Below, piece after piece: positions 1 through 9,900 of a DNA stretch of 28,676 bases. This stretch comes from Rhizomucor pusillus (lineage: Eukaryota; Mucoromycota; Mucoromycetes; Mucorales; Lichtheimiaceae). Made by a program: the position numbers and the translations under genes. The DNA lies in contig FWWN02000146.1 in NCBI GenBank assembly GCA_900175165.2, forward strand, positions 1 to 28,676, in the 5' to 3' direction. The notes under the pieces were generated by a model, which ran no database searches, had not been told where the DNA came from, and saw only the letters and a list, made by a program, of their open reading frames with translations. Numbering within the stretch: position 1 is the stretch's first letter; each line of letters begins with the position of its first letter.

Positions 1-2002
1 CCAAATGTGAGAATAGGACGATGTATAAAGTCGGCTATCAAAATGGGCCTCTGCTCATTAATAAGATCTCGATAATTACCCACTGTTATCGAGAATCAAT
101 CTACTTTGTAATCTATATATCAACTGACAGCACTCGATGATAATATACCGCAGTATGACATGCAACACGTACGCATCGGGACTGTTGTAGATGCATAGTC
201 AGCTGGAACATCGAACATGACCGGTTTCACCACAATGGTTGTAACGTCATTGGCGCAGTATTTTGGAAGAATAACATAAAGTTGGAGACGAAATGCTCGA
301 AGCGAATATCAAAAGAAGAAACTCCAGCTGGTTCGTCTTTCGAAGCTTTTATACGCATGCAGTGAAAAAAAGAAATATGGAAACCTATGCGAAAGCTTGA
401 CATTTTTGGATTTTAACGATCCAAAAGGAAATCGAGCAACAAAGAAGGAATTGCATCCTTTCGCGTGCTAGGTTCAATAAATTTCAGAATGAATTCGACG
501 TTTGGGCAATATTTTCAGTGAATTCCCTGTTTATTCGGACCGGCGCTCGATGGAATATACTCTTGATTTGCTGTTGGCGCTCCATCCACTCCTGAGATCG
601 CTACAGCCTCCAGAAAAAAAAGCGATTTTTTCGAATTTGAGGGCTCCACCGGCCAATGGCAGGGGAGAAACGCTTTCCAAACGCGGATTTTAGCGCTCAA
701 AGAGAAAGGTTTACACAGGTTATTAAGTAGTTGGTGATAGAGTCTGTGTTTAGAGATAAGGAGAGAGATACACTTAGAGAGTAAAAGAATAGAAGAGAGA
801 TTTTTTTCTTTGAGCATGCTCGCTGCACTTAGCAAGCATGTCCGCTTTGACTCTTTTGCATAGGAAAAAATCGTAGGAATCATATCGATAAAGGGAGAGA
901 AAAACAAATGTAATCCCACTTGAGATACTGGGTTAATGGTCAAATGGTAGTAAAAAGGAATGATTGTGATCTTCAGAGAAAGCAAAGAGACGATCATATG
1001 TAACTTCGATTGAACAAACGAGAATCAGGAAGCCGAAGTTGTCGAGCAATAATGTATACATATCGGTTTGATGCCGGCAATGATATTACCATCTATTTAC
1101 TGCTGTCGTTATCTCTTTAGCTTCCGTTAGCTCAGCCATTTCTGCCTTCGTAATGATCATCTAAGCAGAAATTACATCAAATGTAATGTGGGCGCTTTTT
1201 TTACTTCTTTTTTACACTCTGCTACGTGAGGATCATCATTCGCATAGATGATATTTTCAACCAGCAAATAAAGCATGTTATGCATACAACGACGATTCTA
1301 GTAGTAAACAGAGCTAGTACCTTCCTTGGGAGGCCATTATGCTATAAGGATCTATAATACCGAGGTTGCAAACTGATCGTTAGGTATCTGAATACAATGA
1401 CGTCTTTATCTGTCCTTTCGTACTTGTCCGTATAATGAAAACAAATCGACATGCAGGACTCTCCAAATCGGGGTTGTGGACCGGTTGAAAGCCATCATAC
1501 GAGCTGCTCGTATGTGTACGTGCTGTGTATCTTCATGTTCCAATTGTTTCCTTCCATCAGGTATGGTGATTCGTGCGAACATACGAGTTCAGTTACCTTA
1601 ACACCCTTGAACCAGGAAATCTTCGGATGATGCACCACAGACCCCTTCCAGCCCCTAGAATCTTTCAATGCTACATATCATGGACAATCCAACCTGTTGC
1701 TGCGTGAGCGGGGATGCAAGTACAAAGGTTTTCACCTGATCCACAGTGCTTAAAAGTCGATGTTCGACAGAACACTAGAAGGACAAATGAAAAGTGAACA
1801 AGATGGCGAGCGTGAGAGTATGTGTGTGAACATGTCGTGTAGCAAACGCGTACAAGAAGGACCGGTTCCTGAAAGTTACGCTCTTTTTTAATGGATCGAG
1901 GACCTCTACAGCTGCTTGTGCGACCTTACGCGTCAAACAATCTTTCAAAGTCCACCCTACCTTGCTGCATCCCCGGCTTCTCTTTTACTTCCCTCTCTCG
2001 AC
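1..2002. other. Intergenic region, no supported gene
   Basis: This 2-kb stretch upstream of kinesin shows no family I recognise and no convincing spliced gene. The longest open frame is a 160-codon minus-strand frame at 515-997. It has no recognisable domain, is rich in Leu/Ser/Ile and has no matching exon on either side, so I treat it as chance. Purine-rich runs occur at about 755-805. The last 50 bases are C/T-rich and form the probable kinesin leader. Confidence 0.6.
1950..2002 (+). promoter_or_regulatory. C/T-rich leader before kinesin start
   Basis: The bases just upstream of the kinesin ATG are dominated by C and T on the coding strand, for example CTTCTCTTTTACTTCCCTCT. C/T-rich leaders near the start codon are common in filamentous fungi. 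Similar tracts precede several minus-strand genes here. No TATA box is assigned. Confidence 0.4.
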
Positions 2003-5000
2003 ATGTCCGGGAACAGCATCAAGGTCGTGTGTCGATTCCGGCCTCAAAACTCGCTCGAAATCAGAGAAGGAGGTGTCCCTATCATAGACATAGCAGACGA
2101 CGGAACCCAGGTTTCTTTAAAGGTAAACGGAACTACGTCCGCCTGGTTCCGCTGAGCTCCCGAATATAACGGAGAGTTTAGGGAAAAGACTTTCAAGGTT
2201 CATTTGCATTCGATAAAGTTTTTGGTTCCGATACCAAACAGAAGGATGTCTTTGACTATTCTATCAAGAGCATCGTTGATGGTACGTACTGCTTTGACTG
2301 GACCGGGCTTGGTAACTGAGCTTTGTATCCCCCGGGGGTTGCGCAGACGTCACTGCTGGTTACAACGGAACTGTATTCGCTTACGGTCAGACTGGTTCCG
2401 GTAAAACGTTCACAATGATGGTAAGAGAGGAACATGTAGTGGATAGGGAGACTACAAGTTCTTTTTTCTCTATGGAGCGATCCGCTGATAATACGTTGCA
2501 AAAAGGGAGCAGACATCGATGACGAGAACACCAAGGGTATCATCCCGCGCATCGTCGAGCAGATTTTTGCCAGTATCATGGCTTCGCCCAGCAACATTGA
2601 ATTCACCGTTAAAGTCTCGTACATGGAGATTTACATGGAGAAAGTCCGCGATTTGTTGAATCGTAGGTTTAGCTGCACTGAATTCTGGGCCGTTCTGTTT
2701 TTTAAACTTAATTTCATGCAGCTTCGCAGGACAATTTACCTATCCATGAAGATAAGACAAAGGGTGTCTACGTCAAGGGAATGCTTGAAGTCTATGTCGG
2801 ATCAAGTGAAGAAGTATACGAAGTGATGCGGCGCGGAAGTAACAATCGCGTTGTCGCTTACACGAGTAAGTTTTACCTTTTTGCATACGGTCGCAAACAT
2901 CCGCTAAAATCACCAACGCATAGACATGAATGCTGAAAGTTCACGCAGTCACTCCATTGTCGTTATCACCATCACGCAGAAGAATGTCGATACCGGTGCA
3001 GCTAAGAGCGGTAAACTCTATCTTGTCGATTTAGCTGGTTCGGAAAAAGTATGCAGCTTCTTGCCGACGCTAAAGTCCCTCAGTCAGATGCACTTACTGT
3101 CCGAAAATAGGTCGGCAAAACTGGCGCATCAGGACAGACCCTCGAAGAAGCGAAAAAGATCAACAAGTCATTGACAGCCTTGGGCATGGTCATCAATGCT
3201 TTGACTGATGGCAAAGTAAGGAATTGTATTGCGTATTTTTCCCAGCTGCGTTATTAATTAACGATACTAGTCGAAACACATTCCTTATCGTGACTCAAAA
3301 TTAACCAGAATCCTTCAAGAATCGCTCGGCGGTAACTCGCGCACGACTCTTATTATTAACTGCTCGCCTTCATCGTACAATGAGACTGAAACTCTTTCAA
3401 CTCTGCGATTTGGTGTGCGAGCAAAGACAATCAAGAATAAGGCCAAGGTGAATGCAGATTTGTCGCCTGCTGAATTGAAAGCGCTCTTGAAAAAAGTCAA
3501 ATCCGAAGCTGTCACCTTCCAGACATACATTTCAGCACTTGAAGGCGAAGTCAATGTATGGCGTACAGGCGGTACTGTTCCCGAGGATAAATGGGTCACT
3601 ATGGAGAAGCTCAGCAAAGGAGACTTTAAATCGTTGCCTCCTGCGCCTGGTTTCAAGAGTCCAGTTCAAGAAGAAATTTCACGACCAGCTACACCTGCTA
3701 TAGTACTTGAGAAGGACGAACGAGACGAATTTATGAAACGAGAAAATGAATTGATGGATCAGATTGCCGAGAAAGTACGTCCTATTTCTACTACTCTATC
3801 GCTATTATGATGCACTAAACCCTGCTTTTCTGTATGTAGGAAACAGAGCTCGCCAACAGAGAAAAATTGCTAGAATCACTAAAGGAAGAAATGAGCTATT
3901 ACAAGGAGCAGGAACAGCTTGTTACCAAAGAGAATCAACAAATGACATCGGAGCTGAGTGAGCTGCGACTCCAGTTGCAAAAGATTTCCTATGAAAGCAA
4001 GGAAAACGCTATCACTGTTGATTCTCTAAAGGAAGCCAATCAAGACTTGATGGCAGAACTCGAAGAACTGAAAAAGAACCTTGCCGAAATGCGCTTGGCG
4101 AATAAGGAAGCTTCTGATGGTGAAAAGGAAAAGAAGAAGGCCGAAAAAATGGCTCAGATGATGTCCGGTTTTGATCCTTCGGTATGTATACAAACATGCA
4201 TTAAAAATATCATTTGTTCTCTAAGTTTGAAACATTCGACAGGGACAACTTACGGAGAAAGAACGACAAATTCGGAATGCTTTGCAAAAATTGGATGGTG
4301 GAAATGCTAGTAACTTAAGCTCTGATGAAGTAGCGGCGTTGCGCCGCGATTTGGCGGAATCCAGGGTTCTCTTGGAACAGCACAGCAAGACTATCAATGA
4401 CCTCGTATACGAGAAAGGAGCCATCGAGAAGAAGAAGAACGATCTGGAGGCTCGACTTGTCACTTTAGAACAGGAATACGAGGAATTGCTTGAGAAATCA
4501 ATAGTTGAAGAGGAAGCCAACAGCAAATCAAAGGCTGACATGGCCGAAGCCATCAGAGTAAGCAAATTGTAACTATGAACTGGTAGTGTTACAACTGAAT
4601 TGGATGACAGAGTAAACTCGAGTCGGCCCACAATGCCAAGAAGGAACTTCAACAGAAAGAAATCGATGAACTCAAGAACGAATTGGAGCGGAAGAATAGA
4701 GACCACGAGAAGCTCAGCGCCGCCATGGCCGATCTCAAGGCAGCTAACGAGCAACTTCAGGTAATAAGCGCAGAAACTGCTTTTAGCTAACATGTATGAC
4801 ATAAACATTACTAATCTATTTAACACTTTGTGAAGGCTGCTTTGGCCGAACAACCTACGCAGGCAACAAACGGCGAGCTGTCCGAGAAGGAGAAGGACCT
4901 TGAACGCATGCGTAAATCAATGGCTCAGCAACTTGCAGACTTTGAAGTGATGAAGAAGGCTTTGATGAGAGACTTACAGAACCGCTGCGAGCGCGTCGTG

Positions 5001-5547
5001 GAGCTAGAGATGTCGCTGGATGATACTCGTGAGCATTACAACAATGTTTTGAGAACTAGCAACAACAAGGCTCAGCAAAAGAAGATGGCTTTCTTGGAAC
5101 GCAACTTGGAACAGCTCACCAACGTCCAGAAACAGGCAAGTTTATATCCTTGTGACTCAGCAGCTATAAACTAATGCACTTGTTTGCTTGCAGCTCGTTG
5201 ATCAGAACTCGTCTCTGAAAAAGGAAGTGGCCTTGGCAGAGCGAAAGCTGATTGCACGGAACGAACGTATTCAGAACTTGGAGGCATTGTTGCAGGATGC
5301 GCAAGAAAAGCTTATCATCCAAAATGAGAAGTTCGAGGCGCAATTGCAAGCAGTACGTGAACGACTTGAGCAAGCACGAACTCAACAACAAAAGTCGCAA
5401 AACACCATGGCAGCACTCAACTTTGGACGTATTGCCAAACCTTTGCGTGGCGGAAGCGCTGCTGCTGTGGAAAATGGAGATACCCCATCCTCCCCTGTAA
5501 GGGACAAACGCACTTCTTGGATTTCCGGATTCATGAATTCGCGATAA
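2003..5547 (+). CDS. Conventional kinesin heavy chain (kinesin-1), 13 exons
   Basis: Plus-end-directed microtubule motor for vesicle and organelle transport. Exons: 2003-2122, 2182-2281, 2347-2420, 2506-2662, 2722-2865, 2924-3048, 3111-3215, 3271-3774, 3840-4181, 4243-4557, 4611-4760, 4836-5135, 5194-5547. They total 2790 nt and encode 929 aa, close to other fungal kinesin-1 proteins. The N-terminal motor starts [10 protein letters not shown]. The P-loop GQTGSGKT is at residues 87-94, followed by switch [10 protein letters not shown] and switch II DLAGSEK. A long, broken coiled coil runs from about 340 to 880. The tail carries the autoinhibitory IAK motif (RIAKPLR, about residue 892) and fungal kinesin-1 heavy chains act without light chains. 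Intron 12 is GC-AG; intron 3 ends AAAAG. The start is the first ATG in the open frame; there is no in-frame ATG upstream. The gene is convergent with its right neighbour, 84 bp apart. Confidence 0.96.
5136..5193 (+). other. GC-AG intron (kinesin intron 12)
   Basis: The donor is CAG|GCAAGT and the acceptor TTGCAG|CTC, with a CTAAT branch-like motif near 5171. The flanking frames are both phase 0 (…VQKQ | LVDQN…). The nearest GT (5140) would leave one extra base and break the downstream frame, so the GC donor is the one that fits. Confidence 0.85.
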
Positions 5548-5631
5548 TTATTTCCTTTGCTACAGAAATCAATTTTGTTACCTTCTGTCTGTATTTACTT
5601 TTCTGTTTTATTGACTCAATACAATATGAGA

Positions 5632-6546
5632 TTATGATACATAAGCATGGGTATCGCGGTCCACATCCGACTCGTTCAACGAACTAGCAATATCGCGCAG
5701 ATCATCCAGTAATTCAGGCCACCCTTCGAGACTGTCAAGGACCTCGGAAGCCCACTCTCGGTCATCGGGTTGACGCCATCGAGGTGTGGTTACGACTTCA
5801 ACAAAACGGTCGTATGCATCATCGCTAACATCAAATCGGGGTTCGTCGTAGTCTACGACATAACCAGACGGTCCCTCTTCCAAAATAGAGTTGCGTCGCG
5901 CAGCGTTGCACAACTTGGATGATGATGGTGCGAGGGACATAAGCTGCTTGGCCTTTCGGAAGAAAGCAGGACACGAGTATTGCAAATTGTCCTGGATGTC
6001 CGGATGGTCTCGTAAAATTAACAAATCTGAAACCAATGTACTACCGCGACGTTGCTGCTGTTGGTAGTTGTAGTAGGGACCAGCAGCACTTGAACGGCGG
6101 CTAGGTGGTGTAGTTTCGCCGCTGAAAAAGCTGCCTGCGTCGCTGCTCGTATCTTCTTCGTCTTCATCATCAGCCTCGTCCTCGTCTTGCTCATTGTATC
6201 CAACGCTTTCTTTGAATTTTGTGAGAAACACTGGGTTGTTTGCTAGAAACACCGAAATGGCACCCATCCAATCTCGGTCGCTAATTTCTTCCCGCGGACT
6301 AAACAGGATAGCTTCAAACTCTTGCCAGGCTTTCTCGTCTTGAGTTTCCCGGATGTAATTGCTCAACGCATCAAAGAATTGAGCATTGTACTGCACAAGC
6401 GATCGCATTTCCCGCGGTCTGTCCAGCAATGCGACTAAAATATCAGACTGGATTGACCGCCCGCGAATATCCGCGCTTTTGCGTCTCTGCGCCGGTTCCC
6501 GGAAGCCGTCTCTTGTTGGCGAGAGTGGATGCACTGCAGAGTACAT
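5632..6546 (-). CDS. Uncharacterised 304-aa protein with two PAH-like repeats
   Basis: A single-exon frame starts at the ATG at 6546 and I do not recognise its family. It opens with a basic, Ser/Arg-rich leader and has an acidic run with many D and E at about residues 121-135. Two segments look like copies of one helical module. At about 93-139 the pattern is KAWQEFEAI, SPREE, DRDW, then L…NPVFL; at about 249-293 it is DAYDRFVEV, TPRWR, DDREW, then L…WPELL. The shared pattern is A-aromatic-x2-F…P-R…D-R-x-W…L…P-x-L-L. It resembles the Sin3 paired-amphipathic-helix fold in layout, but this is inference and it could be another helical repeat. There is no signal peptide or membrane segment. Intracellular role unknown. 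It converges on kinesin, and its promoter side faces the 3' end of the chitin synthase. Confidence 0.8.
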   Translation of the reverse strand: MYSAVHPLSPTRDGFREPAQRRKSADIRGRSIQSDILVALLDRPREMRSLVQYNAQFFDALSNYIRETQDEKAWQEFEAILFSPREEISDRDWMGAISVFLANNPVFLTKFKESVGYNEQDEDEADDEDEEDTSSDAGSFFSGETTPPSRRSSAAGPYYNYQQQQRRGSTLVSDLLILRDHPDIQDNLQYSCPAFFRKAKQLMSLAPSSSKLCNAARRNSILEEGPSGYVVDYDEPRFDVSDDAYDRFVEVVTTPRWRQPDDREWASEVLDSLEGWPELLDDLRDIASSLNESDVDRDTHAYVS

Positions 6547-6992
6547 TGTTTGTCCGAAAGAAACAGGAAAATAAGGCGAGGGTTTAAAAGAAAAAGAAAC
6601 AAGAAGAAAAAAAATTAACGTGGTGTGAAAAAAAGGAAGATAGCACAGTGGGTTTCGTCAGTTCCATGCAACTCCCATGTCATGCAGCAAAGCGATCAGA
6701 CGTGCTGAGTTTCTATAAGCAATGCTGTCAGTCAAGTCATGGTCTGAGTACACTTTATTTAGCATGGTTGGTAAGATTAATGGCTCCTTTTAAAGACTTG
6801 GTACAGATCATTCGATTATGAAGCTATTTTGTATCTTGATTCTCCATTCTGAGCAACAATGCGTGTTAAACCTATACACGAAAGATCGGACACTCATTTC
6901 ATTTCTCGGCAACTGCCAATGTATGTATGCATAATAGATATCACATTTGGAATTGATATTAATCGTACAAAAGATATAATGCCATGGATTAA
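6547..6992. other. Intergenic: leader of 304-aa gene and 3' side of chitin synthase
   Basis: No gene seen. The part next to 6546 (6547-6640) is A/G-rich on the plus strand, so C/T-rich in the transcript of the 304-aa gene. The rest is A/T-rich and should hold the chitin synthase 3' end signals. Confidence 0.5.
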
Positions 6993-9900
6993 TTAAATTG
7001 AAGAGTCGATGATGCTGTTAATAAAGTCCTTTTTGATCGTCAAGTCAACGCCAAACAATTGGGATAGTTGAATGCGGACTACGCAGAATGCATATTCAAT
7101 GAACAATATATTCTTTCAATTTTCTTGTTGCAGCTTTTCTTACCTTGTTTCTTTGTAAGTGTCATCAGATTAGATGTAGCCAAGATACGGCGTACTTCTC
7201 GCTCAATTTCGTCGTCTTCAGGTAACAATGGCTTGTCCTCCTCCTCTTCCGCACGCTGAAGTACGGCCACCGACAAGTCTACAGAAAAGTTGTCTGGCTT
7301 TTGCTCTGTGAGATTGTCGTCAAGAATGTCTAGTCGTGGAAGAAGGCTCTTGATACTGTGGCTACTTTGACGGCGTGTTTCTGGAGGCAGATCTTCCAGG
7401 ATATATGCGGTTTCTTCTGACGCAACCGATTGTGTCTCGAGGAGCTCTTGCTCGTAATCTTCCCATTTCTTTAGCGGGATCATCTTGATATCAAATTTCT
7501 CATCCTCTGTTACGATGATTTGCTTCTTCTTGTCGCCTACAACGACCCGTGTGTTGCCCCAAGAGAAATCGTCAAAGTGCCAGAATGCATAGATAGGAAT
7601 GAAAAAGCTAAACACAGGAATAGCAAGCAAGTAGATAACCATCCATCCAATATGCTGCCACTGGCGTTTGAAAATAAATATCAGTGCTTGTAACCCATAT
7701 GCTCCAGCCAGCATCCCAAGAGCAATCACTGGCAAGGGGCCTATACCGGAAGCTGCAACGTAGATAAGATAGACAAGATAAATTACAGAGGATGGCAATG
7801 TGATGGTGCCAACAAGATCGATCATAACAACGAAACGCATAGACAAGCAGCAAAAGCCGCAGAGTTCCGGGAGCAAAAGGAGCTCGAGCAGGTTGTGGAT
7901 AGTCGAGTTGATCCAACGTCGTCGCTGCGACAGCAGCACATGCCAACGATCCGGTGCGACTGTGCGGCATCGTGCGTACGGAGTAAACACCATCTTGTAT
8001 TGTGGAAAGGTTTTCATCATAAGCGTCGTCAAGTATCGATCCTCGCCGAGGTGTAAAAGGTTCTTCTTGTGCAACGTATCGACCTGGTTGTCAGAGTACC
8101 CGTGGATGATGGCAGGAGAGATTATAAGCGGTTCACGTTTACCAGGAGTGCGGATGCGATACATGCAAAAGCATCCAGGAAGACATGTGACGGACCCAAA
8201 CAATGATTCGAAGGCCTTAACGAGGTGGTGAGAAATGTAATATTCGTAGACTTGTATCCGTGTGGTCCATGATTTGTCTTCGTTGCACAACTCTGTTTCA
8301 CCGCACAGACCAATGATCCGGCTATCGTGAAGCATGCATGACACCAATCTCGTCAATGCATCTGGATATACTTCAGTGTCTGAATCAACCATGAGGATAT
8401 ATTCATACAGAGCAGGGTCGACGCCAATGACATGTTTGAAATGTCGGTATAGCTCCAGCTCCAAGGGTGTCATGGCAGCGTTGAAGTGTACTTTGTTGAG
8501 GAAATCCATGCAAATGATCTGCGAGTCGCGCTTGCCACGGTTTCCAGGTTTTGTTTGTTCAGTGGACTTGCCCACTTTTACAACAACAATGTAAGGCACA
8601 GAGTGTCCGCCGTGGAAGTAAAGTCCAGAATAGACTTTGCCATAGTTGAGCTGCTTCGAGCCTTCACCGACCGACTTGAACATGACCGGCTCCGGATCGT
8701 CCTTGTCGTCATGACCTAGGATGTCGAGCAATATCCGCGGCGTTGGCTTGTCGTTGCCGCTACCGATAATCATTCCGTCAGCAATCAAGAACAGCAGCTT
8801 GCGCTTATCGTCGTACATCATTGTTGTTAATGAATCAATAGTTTTGCGCAGCGAATCTTCGTCTTCTGTGTAACACGGCACTTGACAGATAACAAACTTG
8901 TCTTGATCTTCTGGTGTCGGTGCGCCGCCAAACTGGAGAGCAGCCAAAAATTTGATGACAATCACGAGGCTCATGACGCACGCAAAACTCAAAAGCAGAT
9001 AATTGACAAACGTGCATCGCATCGAATCGCGAAAGTCGAGACGTCCAATGTAAAATGCATTGTCCAGGCACGCCATATTCTGAGCTTTTGCTTGTTCGTC
9101 AAGCTGCTGGCTGAATTTTGCCCATTCTTGAGTTGCATCCTTGCCACCGTACTTTTTGAAAAAGTTCTCGACTACTTCGTCCAGATAGTGATAGTTGGGG
9201 ACGCTGCCGCGAGGATATCTGCGCGCTGTCGCCATGTAATCGGTGATATCGTATATTTTACCATTGATTGACAGTGCAAGTCGGCCCCAGCCTTCAAAAT
9301 CCTGCCGCAGTTGCTTTTCAGAGACGACGAGGTCGCCTTTCTGGAAAGTATCCATTTTTGGCAAGAAGACATCACTGTACCAGTTGCTTCGAAGTAGATC
9401 GGCCAACGACTGGTCGGGCTGCTGAGGTCCTGAAAAATGAACAAATGGGCCGAGCACGATAGTTTCATTTGGAGTGACCGTGACACTTGCATCAGTCACT
9501 AGTCCAGCGCACGCGTTCGTTAACGGTGGTGGGAAGGTATATGATAGATCGCGTCCAGCTAGAGGCTCAAGCGTTGACTTTGTTGCCACATATGTACTGC
9601 TTCCGTGGGTGTTGGATACGAACTTTGTCATATCGTAGACCTTGCCGCGGACGCTCACCCAGTAATCAGTGATCGTTTGATGGTTACTGACATCGTTGGA
9701 TGTGAAAAGATATTCGGTACCAGGACAAAGCACTGGGCCGAGACCGACAATGAAAAAGATAATACTTGCAGAGAATAGAAAGATCAATAGACACAGCGTA
9801 ACTTTCTCGCGCCATGCCATTTGAACGTCTTGACGCTGCATCTTCCCTATCCATCGCAGCAAAAATGAAGGTATCCACCAGGTACAGAACCAAACGAATC

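Noticed and set aside
515..997. 160-codon minus-strand open frame
   Set aside because: No recognisable domain, low-complexity composition, overlaps another frame, and no splice partners. A chance frame of this length is plausible.
4221..4853. 210-codon minus-strand frame opposite kinesin
   Set aside because: It is the antisense of a coiled-coil region whose biased codons suppress stops; the plus-strand exons fully explain the DNA.
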